A stretch of 64,000 nt of DNA, taken from positions 62,001 to 126,000 of the forward strand of contig QCKO01000001.1 of the NCBI GenBank assembly GCA_003215315.1. The letters are read 5' to 3'. Source of the stretch: Prochlorococcus sp. AG-409-P19 (GTDB taxonomy: Bacteria > Cyanobacteriota > Cyanobacteriia > PCC-6307 > Cyanobiaceae). Made by a program: the position numbers and the translations under genes. Below, in pieces: positions 9,131 to 19,656 of the stretch; position 1 is the stretch's first letter, and each line of letters starts with the position of its first letter. Under the pieces are notes generated by a model. That model was not told where the DNA came from, did no database searches, and saw nothing but the letters and a program-made list of their open reading frames with translations.

Positions 9131-11176
9131 TCATTCATCTGTGGCTCTTATACTTGAACATCTTTGTTGATCTAAATGGCGTATATGTTTTCTCTCCGCA
9201 TAATAAAGCTCTTGAAATGTTAAAGCATCAATATTTAACTCGTTAAACATATCAACAACAAGAGATTCCATATCTGATGAATCATTAGGTCTCTCAGTAT
9301 CATTTTGGATTAACTTAGCTATACAGGTTTCAAGTGTTTGGACTCTCTGAGAACTCCAAGCTTCTATAAGATGTCTACAACGTTTTAGAGATTTCTGTCT
9401 TTCTAAAACTGCTAATGCTCCTTGCAATTCTTGAACAGCAGAGGGCAATGTTGCAAGCCTAAATTCTCCTGGTTGTAATAGCGATGTCAAAGTAGAAATC
9501 AGGTCGGGATTATTTGCCAGCGAATCATTTAACAAAAGATTGGGTAAGTCTAACTCTACTAATTCTTCTCCTGTTTTGGCTCCTCTAACAATAGACTCAA
9601 GAAATTCTACACCTACATGACTTTCTTCTAAGTTAGTAATAGCCAACCAAAGTAAACGATGTTGATAAATTGCAAAATCTTCCAATTCTCTAAGCCTTAA
9701 CTCTTGTCGAATTAGAACTCGATTTTCAGGAGAATGAATATATAAAAAAAGGATATCTGATTCGCTTCGTTGTCTTAATGTTGCTTCTCCTACTTTCTCA
9801 TATTTTTGTGATCTACCATGCCATCTTTGTCCCTTAACTTGCTTTCTTAAATCCTCTTCAAGCTGCCTGGCTAAACGACCATGTCCACCACTCAAACGTT
9901 CTGATACTTTCTGCAAATAATGTGTACGTATTGCAGTTTGTGGTAATTTACCTAAAAGTTGAACTAATGACGTTACTGCAAGTTGAAATTGATCAGATTT
10001 ATTTAAATCCAATCCATTCAATGATTGATCAATTTGCCAATCCAACCATATAGGAGCTTTTTCAATAAGCGCTTTATATTCAGCTGAACTATGTTCAATT
10101 AAAAATTCATCTGGATCTTTACCAGAAGGCAAATGAAGAACTCTGAGGTCTAAATGACCTTGCATAGCAAGATTTTCCACCTCAGTAATAACTCTATTAG
10201 CAGCCATAATTCCTGCATTATCAGAATCAAAATTGAGAATAATTTTTTTACTATTAGTACATTTAGATAATTGAGTGATTTGATAATTACTTAAGGCAGT
10301 GCCCAATGAAGCTACGGTATTAGTAATACCAGCCTCATGTAATGATATAACGTCAAAATAACCTTCAACAACAATAGCTGAATCTTCCTTCCTAATTGAA
10401 CTTGAGGCCTTATCTAATCCAAAGATAAGTTTACGTTTTTGAAATATATCAGACTCAGGTGAATTTAAATATTTAGGATCAGATCCATCTAGAGTTCTTC
10501 CACCAAAAGCAACAACTCTCTTCTGTCTATCATGAATAGGTACAATAATACGATTGCGAAAACGATCATAAAAGCCACTTCCACCTCTTCTAGAAACTAC
10601 AAGACCAGAAGCTTCAATGATATCAATAGAAAAGTTCTGGACATTCTGTAGGTAATTTAAAAGATAGTCCCATTTATCAGGTGCATAGCCAATCTCAAAA
10701 TTTAAAATAGTACCTTCACTGAGATGCCTCTTTAGACGCAAATAGTTTAATGCTGAAATCGCCTCTGGCTTTCTTAATTGTGACGCAAACCATCCTGATG
10801 CTATAGCCATTACTTTATAAAGTTCTTCTCTCCTTGAGAGCTTTTGTTGAAGTCGTTGTTGATGTGGACCTTCTAAAGTCTCTATTGGTACTTGATATTT
10901 TGCTGCTAACTCCAAAACTACATCAGTAAAACTTTGACGTTGGAATTCCATTAAGAACTTAATCGCATTCCCTCCTGCCCCACAAGAAAAGCAATAATAG
11001 AATTGCTTCGCCGGGCTTACTGTCATTGAAGGCTTTGTATCATCATGAAAAGGACATATTCCAACAAATTCCTTACCTTTTTTCTTTAGAACAATATGTT
11101 CACTAACAACATCGACAATATCTACTCGCTCTTTTACAGCATCGATAGTATGAGGATGTATTCGAGTGTTCGACAT
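9131..11176 (-). CDS. dnaG: DNA primase
   Basis: Makes RNA primers for replication. Domain order: CHC2 zinc ribbon with CPFHDDTKPS (about 40) and YYCFSCGAGG (about 62); the TOPRIM catalytic core with VVEGYFDVISLHEAG (about 275) and LNFDSDNAG carrying the metal-binding acids; and a C-terminal helicase-interaction region. About 681 residues from the ATG at 11176 (MSNTRIHPHTID), preferred over an upstream ATG at 11197 because VKERVDIVDVV normally follows a short N-terminus. Confidence 0.96.
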   Translation of the reverse strand: MSNTRIHPHTIDAVKERVDIVDVVSEHIVLKKKGKEFVGICPFHDDTKPSMTVSPAKQFYYCFSCGAGGNAIKFLMEFQRQSFTDVVLELAAKYQVPIETLEGPHQQRLQQKLSRREELYKVMAIASGWFASQLRKPEAISALNYLRLKRHLSEGTILNFEIGYAPDKWDYLLNYLQNVQNFSIDIIEASGLVVSRRGGSGFYDRFRNRIIVPIHDRQKRVVAFGGRTLDGSDPKYLNSPESDIFQKRKLIFGLDKASSSIRKEDSAIVVEGYFDVISLHEAGITNTVASLGTALSNYQITQLSKCTNSKKIILNFDSDNAGIMAANRVITEVENLAMQGHLDLRVLHLPSGKDPDEFLIEHSSAEYKALIEKAPIWLDWQIDQSLNGLDLNKSDQFQLAVTSLVQLLGKLPQTAIRTHYLQKVSERLSGGHGRLARQLEEDLRKQVKGQRWHGRSQKYEKVGEATLRQRSESDILFLYIHSPENRVLIRQELRLRELEDFAIYQHRLLWLAITNLEESHVGVEFLESIVRGAKTGEELVELDLPNLLLNDSLANNPDLISTLTSLLQPGEFRLATLPSAVQELQGALAVLERQKSLKRCRHLIEAWSSQRVQTLETCIAKLIQNDTERPNDSSDMESLVVDMFNELNIDALTFQELYYAERKHIRHLDQQRCSSIRATDE

Positions 11177-11310
11177 TCTACTTATGATGAAGATCAACTA
11201 AGATTTGAGCCAGTTGAATAACATGGAGCTTTATTTGGATATTCAAACTAAACCATTATAGGATTTTCTTGATTGTAATTCTAAACACTTAAAGAATTTA
11301 AGAGAGAAAT

Positions 11311-12207
11311 GTGAAAAAAATCGATAAAAAAACTGAAGGCATCATATGCCTAGTTGGTAGTAGTTTAGCTTTCAGCCTAATGAGTGTATGCGTAAAGCAA
11401 CTTAATGGAAGAATTCCTATACCAGAAATGGTTTTTGCTAGAGCTTCTTTTAGTTTAATCTGCACAAGATTAATGATAAGGCAAAATAGAATTAACCCTT
11501 GGGGGATAAATAAAAAATTGTTAGTATATCGCGGATTGCTTGGATCTTTAGCTCTTTTCTGTATCTTTAAAGCTATTACAGAATTGCCAATTGCGATCGC
11601 CACAATTATTCAATATACATATCCAACTATTACTGCAATAACAGCAAGCATACTATTAAGAGAAAATATGAGTAAAAATCTAATTTATTCTCTATTACTT
11701 GGTTGGATCGGAATAATATTAGTAATTCAACCTGAATTACTAAAAGCACCAGTCTTATCTCTATCAGTTTTTCCGTTCATAATTGCAATTACAGGTGCTG
11801 TAATGACTTCATTTGCTTATATTTGTATAAAGTTACTATCACAAAATGAACATAACCTAGTCATCATTCACTATTTTCCTCTTATTTCAATTCCCATAAC
11901 GTTACCTTTCCTATTGATAAATTTTGTAATGCCTGAAGGTATTCAATGGGTTTGGTTAATAGGTATAGGTTTTTTTACACAAATTGGACAAGTTTGGCTT
12001 ACTAATGGAATAAAAAGAATACCCGTAGGGAAAGCTTGTTCATATAATTATTTTCAAGTCTTGTTTGCAGCATTTTGGGGACTTATATTTTTCAAAGAGA
12101 AAATAAGTTACTCTGTAGTTATTGGTGGATTATGTGTTGTCATTTCATCTATTATTAGTGTTAATGGATCTAGAAAAGGCAGCAACTGCCAATTATCTAA
12201 CTTATGA
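11311..12207 (+). CDS. EamA/DMT-family permease
   Basis: Ten-helix drug/metabolite transporter-type permease made of two EamA repeats; 298 residues. Helices are visible throughout, for example ICLVGSSLAFSLMSVCV at the N-terminus and LIYSLLLGWIGIILVIQP in the middle. The substrate cannot be read from the sequence. The start is a GTG at 11311. It diverges from dnaG; 11198-11310 is the shared promoter region. The stop overlaps the next ATG (ATGA). Confidence 0.85.
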   Translation: MKKIDKKTEGIICLVGSSLAFSLMSVCVKQLNGRIPIPEMVFARASFSLICTRLMIRQNRINPWGINKKLLVYRGLLGSLALFCIFKAITELPIAIATIIQYTYPTITAITASILLRENMSKNLIYSLLLGWIGIILVIQPELLKAPVLSLSVFPFIIAITGAVMTSFAYICIKLLSQNEHNLVIIHYFPLISIPITLPFLLINFVMPEGIQWVWLIGIGFFTQIGQVWLTNGIKRIPVGKACSYNYFQVLFAAFWGLIFFKEKISYSVVIGGLCVVISSIISVNGSRKGSNCQLSNL

Positions 12208-12581
12208 AATCCTTTCTAGTCTTATTAATCGCTTTTAGCTCAGGCAATTTGGTCTTAGCTGGAGATTACCAGCGAGGTTTCTCGAGAACAAGAACTTGTA
12301 CTCGCAATGAGTATAGAGAGGAGTACATACCAGGTAATAGAAGCAACCCAGGTTACGTCAAAACCTGGGAAGAGACAGTAGAAGTACCTTGTAAAAACCA
12401 CAGCCCTAATTCAAAGAAGCCAATAATAGATACCAATGACTGTTCTGAAGGAACTGTCGCTGGTGGAATACTGGGAGGAGGACTAGCTACCGCCATATCA
12501 AGAGGCAAAGATAGATGGTGGGCTATACCTGCAGGCATAGTTGGAGGATCCATGGTCGGTTGTCAGATAGATGGAGGTTGA
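12204..12581 (+). CDS. secreted protein with glycine-zipper C-terminus
   Basis: 125 residues. A signal peptide (KSFLVLLIAFSSGNLVLAG) is followed by a basic/Tyr/Cys-rich region and a C-terminal glycine-zipper: GTVAGGILGGGLATA ... IPAGIVGGSMVGCQ. Such segments insert in membranes in outer-membrane or envelope proteins. Four Cys (TCTRN, EVPCK, NDCSE, VGCQ) could form disulfides in the periplasm. Translationally coupled to the upstream permease. No specific function recognised. Confidence 0.75.
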   Translation: MKSFLVLLIAFSSGNLVLAGDYQRGFSRTRTCTRNEYREEYIPGNRSNPGYVKTWEETVEVPCKNHSPNSKKPIIDTNDCSEGTVAGGILGGGLATAISRGKDRWWAIPAGIVGGSMVGCQIDGG

Positions 12582-12685
12582 AAAGATGTTTATAAGAATG
12601 AAAAAAAATAAACAAAATAATGAATATTGATAACCAAATATAAATAACACCCAAAACAGTATATTAAAATAATCAACTAAAAAAT

Positions 12686-13381
12686 ATGATTGGCTGGATT
12701 TTCGGGGAAATAAAGTATAAATGGGAAAATGGGCCCAAGAAAGGCATTATAATTAATTGTAGAGACATTGGTTATGAAATACAAATACTATCAAGAACCT
12801 TTCTATCTATTGATTTATCAAACAATATTGAACTCTGGATACACCAGATATTAAAAGAAAATGAAAACAATTTATATGGCTTTAAAGAAATGGAAGAAAG
12901 AGATCTATTTCGTAAACTTGTTTCAGTTAATGGAGTAGGTCCACAAATAGGGATCTCATTACTAGATGCACTATCAACAGATCAGTTAGTTATTGCGATC
13001 AAAACAGAAAACATTAAAACTCTTACCACTGCACAAGGAGTAGGCAAACGTCTTGCAGAAAAATTAATACTAGATATGCGTAATAAATTAGATGATTTTG
13101 CCTTATCAACCTGTCAAAAAACTACTTCAAATGAATCTGAAGACCCAAATGTAGAATTTTTTCAAAATACTACTATAAAAGAACTAATACAAAACCTTTC
13201 AGAACTTGGATACGAAGATTCAGAGATAAAAAAAGGTTTAATTTCTGAAATGCTAAATATCAAAACCAAATGGCCGAATCTAGAACCAAGCACAATAATA
13301 GATCTCAAAGTTCCTTTTGATGAATTGTTTAAGTCTATTCTTGTAAGGCTAAGCCAAGATAAATCTCCAAATGGAACATGA
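12686..13381 (+). CDS. ruvA: Holliday junction branch migration protein RuvA
   Basis: RuvA binds four-way junctions as a tetramer and loads the RuvB helicase in recombinational repair. The N-terminal OB-fold begins MIGWIFGEI. The two helix-hairpin-helix motifs are [18 protein letters not shown] and [16 protein letters not shown], and a C-terminal domain III follows an acidic linker. 231 residues, slightly long, as in other picocyanobacteria. The adjacent rpsO starts 40 bases downstream of the ruvA stop. Confidence 0.95.
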   Translation: MIGWIFGEIKYKWENGPKKGIIINCRDIGYEIQILSRTFLSIDLSNNIELWIHQILKENENNLYGFKEMEERDLFRKLVSVNGVGPQIGISLLDALSTDQLVIAIKTENIKTLTTAQGVGKRLAEKLILDMRNKLDDFALSTCQKTTSNESEDPNVEFFQNTTIKELIQNLSELGYEDSEIKKGLISEMLNIKTKWPNLEPSTIIDLKVPFDELFKSILVRLSQDKSPNGT

Positions 13382-13421
13382 GGCGTTAGATTGGTGTAAT
13401 CAAGTAAAGACACAAGAACGT

Positions 13422-13691
13422 ATGTCTCTCGGTACCGAAGAGAAGCAAAAGCTAATCAACTCTCATCAGCTACATCCAACCGATACAGGCTCAGCAGAAG
13501 TTCAGATTGCCATGCTTTCAGAGCGCATCTCCAAGTTAAGCAATCATTTACAAAACAACAGTCACGACTTCTCGTCAAGGCAAGGATTGCTAAAAATGAT
13601 TGGTCAAAGGAAACGGCTTTTAAACTATGTAAAACAAAAGAGTGAAAAAAGATACACAGAACTCATCACCAAGTTGTCAATTAGGGGATAA
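13422..13691 (+). CDS. rpsO: 30S ribosomal protein S15
   Basis: Primary 16S rRNA-binding protein of the platform. From the ATG at 13422 the product is 89 residues, the exact family length, beginning [12 protein letters not shown] and carrying the signature [19 protein letters not shown] and [17 protein letters not shown]. The open frame extends 17 codons upstream into the end of ruvA, but that stretch has no S15 similarity. Confidence 0.97.
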   Translation: MSLGTEEKQKLINSHQLHPTDTGSAEVQIAMLSERISKLSNHLQNNSHDFSSRQGLLKMIGQRKRLLNYVKQKSEKRYTELITKLSIRG

Positions 13692-13718
13692 TACAAAAAT
13701 AATTTTAAAATACATAAA

Positions 13719-14147
13719 ATGTCTAATAAATCCCATAACAACCAAATAGATAATAATAGCGTAGGGTTTGATTCAAATCAGCCTAAACTTAATAAGACTC
13801 CTAAAATAAAAACTAAAGCAAAAGTAGCAAAAAAAGATACTGGAATACCTAAAGAAATAGCAAATAGAATGGCCAGAAGGATCATCTTCACAACAGGTAT
13901 ACCCACTATTAGCGGAATGGGTGTTTTTATAGGAAGCTACATATTAATAAGCAGAGGAATTGCCGATATTTCACCAACTATTACTCTTGTAAGTTCTGCC
14001 AGTTGTTTTCTACTTGGTCTTGTAGGACTTAGTTATGGGATTTTATCTGCTAGCTGGGATATAGGAAAAGGTAGTTTTTTAGGACTAGAAAATATAAAGC
14101 CAAACTTCCAAAGAATGAAAGCAGCATTCAGAAGTAATAACCAATAA
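13719..14147 (+). CDS. PAM68-like photosystem II assembly protein (DUF3464)
   Basis: 142 residues: a basic, low-complexity N-terminal 50, then IPKEIANRMARRIIFTTGIP and two membrane helices (about 66-84 and 90-113). This matches the PAM68 family, which helps assembly of photosystem II core complexes in thylakoids. The conserved MARRI...TGIP...GMGVF block is the main evidence. It follows rpsO by 27 bases and converges on dnaE. Confidence 0.85.
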   Translation: MSNKSHNNQIDNNSVGFDSNQPKLNKTPKIKTKAKVAKKDTGIPKEIANRMARRIIFTTGIPTISGMGVFIGSYILISRGIADISPTITLVSSASCFLLGLVGLSYGILSASWDIGKGSFLGLENIKPNFQRMKAAFRSNNQ

Positions 14148-14163
14148 AGATTAATTAATCTAC

Positions 14164-17100
14164 TTACTTGATCAGACTAATACTGGTTCTAGCAACAAAA
14201 GAATTCTTTTTTAAAATATCAAGTGCAGCATTAGTATCCCTAACACAAAATTGATCTCCTAGTCGAACGTAACGTGTTTGATCTCCATCTTTAACCGAAG
14301 CAACGACAGGAACTCTTACTCCTAATTCATTTTTCGATGGACGTTGCTGAGATAAACACTCCCTTAACTTATGTTGGGTTTTTATATCTCCTGCATCTGC
14401 AGATAACAAATCTATTAATACGAATTTCAAATCATCAATAGCTCTACAATCCTCAATTATTAATTGGTTAACTTCATCTCTGCGGTCTACTGATGCCCAG
14501 ATCAAAAGACGAGTTTCAAGCATTAAATGCTCAGAAAGCCTTTCATAACATTTAGGGAACACAACTGCTTCACAAGAACCAGTTAAATCCTCTAACTGAA
14601 TTATTGCCATCCTATCTCCTTTTCTAGTTGTTACCTGACGCATTTCAGGAATCATACCGATTACACTTACACGACTTTTATCTTTTTGATCGTCTAAATT
14701 ACAAAGGCTAATTGGAGCGATTAATTTAGCAGGCTCAGAAAGTTGCTTCAGAGGATGATCAGAAAGATAAAAGCCGATATATTCCTTTTCAAGTTTTAGT
14801 CTTTCTGTAGGAGAATAATCTTCAATTTTCGGAGCTGTTGGGGCCGAATCAAAATCTTGCTTATCAGATTGATCATCAGATGACTGATTAATATCAAAAA
14901 GGTTACCTTGACCAGTTAAACGATCCTTGGCTCGTGATGAAGCCCAATCGATGATAATTTCCAAATCAGCAATTAATTGAGCTCTATTAGATTCAGGATT
15001 TAAAGTATCTAAAGCTCCACAATGTATTAAAGCTTCCAGACCCCGGCGATTTAAAAGGCTTAAAGGAATTCGATCACATAAATGAGACAAAGATATGAAT
15101 TCTCCTTCTTCTTCGCGAGACTTTATTAATGTTCTTATGGCTGTTTCTCCTAAGTTTTTGATTGCAGAGAGACCAAAAAGTATTGAATCTTTTGAAGGTG
15201 TAAAGTCAAATCCAGAAGAGTTAATATTAGGCGGCAAAACTTCAATGCCCATAGAATTACAATTAGAAATATAACGTTGAACTTTTTCTGTAGAACCGGA
15301 ATTAACTGTTAATAATGCTGCCATATAGGCAACTGGATAATGTGCTTTTAAATATGCTGTTTGATAAGTAACGGCTCCATAAGCCGTAGAATGACTTTTG
15401 TTAAAACAATATTCAGCAAATAAAACCATTTGATCAAATAATTGATCTGCTAAATTTTTATGAACTCCTTTACTTACAGCTCCTTTTACAAATTGAGTTC
15501 GATGCATTTGCATTTCTGATATTTTTTTCTTACCCATAGCTCTTCTTAACAAATCAGCTTGTCCAAGAGAGTATCCAGCTAAGTCTTGAGCAATTCTCAT
15601 AATTTGCTCTTGATAAACCATAATTCCATAAGTTTCACTTAAAATCGGCTTCAACGACTCGTGAGGGAAATCTACGGATTCTTTACCATGCTTACGATTA
15701 ATAAATTTTGGGATAAGACCAGCATCTAAAGGTCCTGGTCTATATAAAGCAAGAATAGAAGAAATATCCTCCAAAGAAGTTGGTCTTAAGTCACGAACTA
15801 TTTGTCTCATTCCGCTTGATTCTAATTGAAAGATACCTTCTAAATCGCCTCTTGAAAGAAGATCAAATGTCTTTTTGTCAGTAAAAGAAAGTGAGTCTGG
15901 ATTAACTCTTAAGCCAACAGATTTCTCAACCAAGTTAATAGTTTTTTCAATCATTGTAAGATTTTTTAAGCCAAGAAAATCCATCTTTAACAAGCCTAAA
16001 GACTCTATATCCTCCATAAAATATTGAGTAATTATTTGACCTTCATTATTTCTCTGTAAAGGAACTAGTTGATCAAGTGGGTCAGCTGCAATTACTACTC
16101 CTGCGGCATGAACACCAAAAGTTTTGTTTGTACCTTCTATTCTTATAGCCATATCTACCCACTTTTTAACTATTGGGTCTGATTGATACTTTTCCTTAAA
16201 ATCTTTATTAGGAGTTTTTTCTCCTATCATTACTTGCAATTTTGCCGGTTTACCGCGCACAACAGGAATAAGCTTTGCGAGTCTATCTGCATCGCCATAG
16301 GGAATATCTAACACCCTAGCAACATCTTTTAATACAGCTTTTGAGGTCATTCTATTAAAAGTGATAATTTGGGCGACTTTATCTTCTCCATATTTATTAG
16401 TGACATAATCTATAACCTCCCCTCTTCTCTGAATACAAAAGTCAGTATCAATATCAGGCATTGACTTTCTTTCAGGATTTAAAAATCTCTCAAAGAGCAA
16501 GCCATTTTGTACTGGGTCTATATTTGTAATTTGAAGAGCATATGCTACTAAGGATCCTGCTGCAGAACCTCTTCCAGGACCAACAGGTATATTATTATCT
16601 CTTGCAAAGCGAATGTAATCCCATACCACTAAAAAATAAGTTGGGAAGCCCATTTGATCTATAACCTTAATCTCATAATCAAGCCTTTGACTATAAGTAT
16701 TATCTATTTGATTAATATCTTTTAAATTTAATCTTTCTAAAAGGCCTTTAATAGAAACATCACGTAAATAACTTAACGCATCACTATTATCAGGTATTGG
16801 AAAGTTTGGCATTTTATAATTACCTAAAATACTATATTCTTCTATTTTTTCTGACAAGGTTACAGTGTTATTTATGGCATCATTAATAGTTATATCGTCA
16901 AGATGATCCCTAAAAAGCTTTCTCATTTCTGACTCTGATTTTATATATTCAGTGCCTGTGTATCGAAGCCTTTTTTCTTGACTTATTAGCTTTCCTGTTA
17001 ACACACATATTAATGCATCATGAGCTTCTATATCATGTTTAGAAATATAATGTGCATCATTAGTTGCTATAATTTGAATATTTAGTTCTTTTGAAATCTT

Positions 17101-17679
17101 AGATATCTCAACATTAACTATTCTGTCTTCTATAGATCCATGGTCCTGTATCTCTAAGTAAAAATCATCACCCAATAATTCCTTATACCAAATTGCAATT
17201 TCTCTTGCGACGTCGATTCTACCTTTAAGAATAGCTTGAGGGATTTCACCCCCCAGGCACGCTGTTGAAATCAATAATCCTTCTGAATATTTAGCAAGTA
17301 ATTCCTTATCAATACATGGCCTTGAAAAGATACCTCTACCTCTTACACCTCTTAAATGACTAATGGTAGTTAATTTAACTAAATTCTTATAACCAACTAA
17401 ATTTTTAGCTAAAATAACTAAATGATATCTACGTTCTTTTTTAGGCTGAGGATCATCTATAGATCCATTTATTATGTACATTTCATTTCCAATAATAGGT
17501 TTTATATCAGCGGCTTTACATAACTTAAGTAGTTCTATTGCACCATACATGACACCATGATCTGTAATAGCAAGAGCAGGCATATCAAGCTCCTTTGCTC
17601 TACTAACCATATCTGGCAATTGACTTGCACCATCTAGAAGGCTGTAGTCACTATGATTATGAATTGGGACAAAAGCCAT
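14164..17679 (-). CDS. dnaE: DNA polymerase III alpha subunit
   Basis: Replicative polymerase catalytic subunit. N-terminal PHP domain begins [19 protein letters not shown]; the palm carries the catalytic MPDIDTDFC (about residue 410) after [10 protein letters not shown]; then QLESSGMRQ, beta-binding and C-terminal OB-fold and tau-binding regions. About 1171 residues, normal for DnaE1. The start is the ATG at 17679; a TTG two codons upstream is less likely. gatA lies upstream on the same strand after a 73-base gap. Confidence 0.97.
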   Translation of the reverse strand: MAFVPIHNHSDYSLLDGASQLPDMVSRAKELDMPALAITDHGVMYGAIELLKLCKAADIKPIIGNEMYIINGSIDDPQPKKERRYHLVILAKNLVGYKNLVKLTTISHLRGVRGRGIFSRPCIDKELLAKYSEGLLISTACLGGEIPQAILKGRIDVAREIAIWYKELLGDDFYLEIQDHGSIEDRIVNVEISKISKELNIQIIATNDAHYISKHDIEAHDALICVLTGKLISQEKRLRYTGTEYIKSESEMRKLFRDHLDDITINDAINNTVTLSEKIEEYSILGNYKMPNFPIPDNSDALSYLRDVSIKGLLERLNLKDINQIDNTYSQRLDYEIKVIDQMGFPTYFLVVWDYIRFARDNNIPVGPGRGSAAGSLVAYALQITNIDPVQNGLLFERFLNPERKSMPDIDTDFCIQRRGEVIDYVTNKYGEDKVAQIITFNRMTSKAVLKDVARVLDIPYGDADRLAKLIPVVRGKPAKLQVMIGEKTPNKDFKEKYQSDPIVKKWVDMAIRIEGTNKTFGVHAAGVVIAADPLDQLVPLQRNNEGQIITQYFMEDIESLGLLKMDFLGLKNLTMIEKTINLVEKSVGLRVNPDSLSFTDKKTFDLLSRGDLEGIFQLESSGMRQIVRDLRPTSLEDISSILALYRPGPLDAGLIPKFINRKHGKESVDFPHESLKPILSETYGIMVYQEQIMRIAQDLAGYSLGQADLLRRAMGKKKISEMQMHRTQFVKGAVSKGVHKNLADQLFDQMVLFAEYCFNKSHSTAYGAVTYQTAYLKAHYPVAYMAALLTVNSGSTEKVQRYISNCNSMGIEVLPPNINSSGFDFTPSKDSILFGLSAIKNLGETAIRTLIKSREEEGEFISLSHLCDRIPLSLLNRRGLEALIHCGALDTLNPESNRAQLIADLEIIIDWASSRAKDRLTGQGNLFDINQSSDDQSDKQDFDSAPTAPKIEDYSPTERLKLEKEYIGFYLSDHPLKQLSEPAKLIAPISLCNLDDQKDKSRVSVIGMIPEMRQVTTRKGDRMAIIQLEDLTGSCEAVVFPKCYERLSEHLMLETRLLIWASVDRRDEVNQLIIEDCRAIDDLKFVLIDLLSADAGDIKTQHKLRECLSQQRPSKNELGVRVPVVASVKDGDQTRYVRLGDQFCVRDTNAALDILKKNSFVARTSISLIK

Positions 17680-17752
17680 CAACAATCTTCCATATACCCT
17701 ATATAGAGAGTAGCTTAAAATTCAAGACTCTATATACAGTGTTCAATAAATC

Positions 17753-19213
17753 TTATAGGACGAAATCGTTTTTTGGGGAATCCTTAAAAACGTCAGCAGC
17801 CTTCTCGTATTGATTAGCAACTTGAAGTAGACGGGACTCTTCAAACACATTTGCTATTAATTGCAAGCCAATAGGAAGTCCACCTTTATCAAAGCCGCAG
17901 GGCAAACTAATTGCAGGTAAACCAGCTAAGTTCGCCGGAATTGTAAGCAAATCAGCAAGATACATTTCAATTGGATTACTTGAGTGCTTTCCGGCATCAA
18001 AAGCTGTAGTTGGTGAAGTTGGAGTAAGTAGAATATCTACTTGTCTAAATGCATTTTCAAAGTCTCTACGAATTAGCGTCCTGACTTGCTGTGCCTTCTT
18101 GTAATAAGCATCTACATAACCTGCTGACAAAGCATATGTACCAATAAGGATTCTTCTTTTAACCTCACTTCCAAAACCTTGTTCTCTACTTAAAGCTGTC
18201 ATCTCAGCAAGAGTCTCTGCACTAACAGATCTATATCCATACTTAACACCATCATAACGAGCTAAATTTGCTGACGCTTCTGATGGAGCGATAATATAAT
18301 AAGTAGCAATTCCATCATTAAATCGTGGACACTTAATATCAATAATCTCAGCTCCTAAATTCTCTAATTGTAGAGCTGCTTTCAATACAGTATTTTTTAC
18401 AACTTTGGATAAACCTTCCTGCTCAAAACATTCAGAGATTAAACCTATTTTAAGTCCTTTAATCGATTTATTTATATTCTCTGAGTAATTTGGAACTGGG
18501 GTATTTATACATGTTGAATCGTTTGGATCTTGGCCAGCTATTACCTGTAATAATTCAGCTGAATCAGAAACTGTATTTGTAAAAGGTCCGACTTGATCTA
18601 ATGAACTAGCAAAAGCTATCAACCCCCACCTACTTACTCGACCGTAGGTTGGCTTTAAACCGACTACTCCACAAAACGAGGCTGGTTGTCTAATGGAACC
18701 TCCAGTATCAGAACCTAAGGCTCCGAAACAAAAACCAGCAGCAACAGCAGCGGCACTTCCTCCAGAACTTCCACCAGGAACTTTAGATAAATCCCAAGGA
18801 TTTGATGTCCTTCCAAAAGCAGAAGTTTCTGTCGAACTTCCCATCGCAAACTCATCAAGATTTGTTTTTCCTACTAAAACAGCACCAGATTTCCAAAGTC
18901 TGCTGGTCACTGTTGATTCATAAGGAGGAACAAAGTTTTCTAAAATGCGACTTGAACAAGTTGTTTTTATACCTTTTGTGCATAAGTTATCTTTTATTGC
19001 TAATGGTATTCCAGCTAATAAGGGTAAGTCCTCACCTGATGATCGGGCTTGATCAATCTTTTCCGCTTGTCTAAGCGCTAGATCATCTGCAATTGTCAAA
19101 AACGAGTGAACCTTAGGATCAAGAGCTCTTATTCGTTTTATCTTTTCTTGTACAAGCTCTTTTGAAGATACCTCTCCTCTTCTTAGCTTGTGACGCCATT
19201 CGGCGATAGTCAT
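17753..19213 (-). CDS. gatA: aspartyl/glutamyl-tRNA(Asn/Gln) amidotransferase subunit A
   Basis: Glutaminase/amidase subunit of GatCAB, which converts misacylated Glu-tRNA(Gln) to Gln-tRNA(Gln); cyanobacteria lack GlnRS. The amidase Ser-cisSer-Lys triad is visible: Lys74 in AIKDNLCT, Ser149 in [10 protein letters not shown] and Ser173 in [10 protein letters not shown]. 486 residues, full length. No gatB or gatC lies nearby in this window, as is common in cyanobacteria. Confidence 0.96.
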   Translation of the reverse strand: MTIAEWRHKLRRGEVSSKELVQEKIKRIRALDPKVHSFLTIADDLALRQAEKIDQARSSGEDLPLLAGIPLAIKDNLCTKGIKTTCSSRILENFVPPYESTVTSRLWKSGAVLVGKTNLDEFAMGSSTETSAFGRTSNPWDLSKVPGGSSGGSAAAVAAGFCFGALGSDTGGSIRQPASFCGVVGLKPTYGRVSRWGLIAFASSLDQVGPFTNTVSDSAELLQVIAGQDPNDSTCINTPVPNYSENINKSIKGLKIGLISECFEQEGLSKVVKNTVLKAALQLENLGAEIIDIKCPRFNDGIATYYIIAPSEASANLARYDGVKYGYRSVSAETLAEMTALSREQGFGSEVKRRILIGTYALSAGYVDAYYKKAQQVRTLIRRDFENAFRQVDILLTPTSPTTAFDAGKHSSNPIEMYLADLLTIPANLAGLPAISLPCGFDKGGLPIGLQLIANVFEESRLLQVANQYEKAADVFKDSPKNDFVL

Positions 19214-19247
19214 TTATTTTTTGGATTAAAGTACACTTCTATCAAGA

Positions 19248-19478
19248 CTAAGTGGTTAACGGCTCAGATCGCTTGCATCTCATCAAACTATGTTTGATTT
19301 GCTGAGGGTTTTCAACAGACAAATCATTTTCAAAAACTGCAAGTCTTAATTTTAGACTGCGCCTTGTTAGAAAAGGACCAAACCAATATGTAACATTAGG
19401 TTCATTAGTTTCTATTCTGGCCCACCAAGCCAGTCCTAGACTATTTCCCAGGTTACGTAATGCCCTGATGGGGCTCAT
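19248..19478 (-). CDS. DUF1816-like small protein
   Basis: 76 residues with WWARIETNEPNVTYWFGPFLTRRSL, the core pattern of DUF1816, a cyanobacterial family related in fold to small phycobilisome linker domains. Function here is unknown. It lies 34 bases upstream of gatA on the same strand. The 178 bases before it (19479-19656) carry no gene and probably its promoter. Confidence 0.7.
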   Translation of the reverse strand: MSPIRALRNLGNSLGLAWWARIETNEPNVTYWFGPFLTRRSLKLRLAVFENDLSVENPQQIKHSLMRCKRSEPLTT

Positions 19479-19656
19479 GAGTATCGAAGCATTTCACATA
19501 TTTTACTTTCCTTGTCTTAAATTTATCTAAAAAAAAACTATATTATGTTCAGTTGAGGATTAATCAGCAATAAAATAAGCCACCAGATTAATTAAGTACA
19601 ACGACTAAAGGCTATTCATCTAAAAGGTGATCGATACTTAATTTGATATTAAATAC

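Noticed and set aside
14164-17679. Possible intein or split in dnaE, known from some cyanobacteria
   Set aside because: The frame is continuous from the PHP domain to the C-terminal OB region, about 1171 residues, with no insertion.
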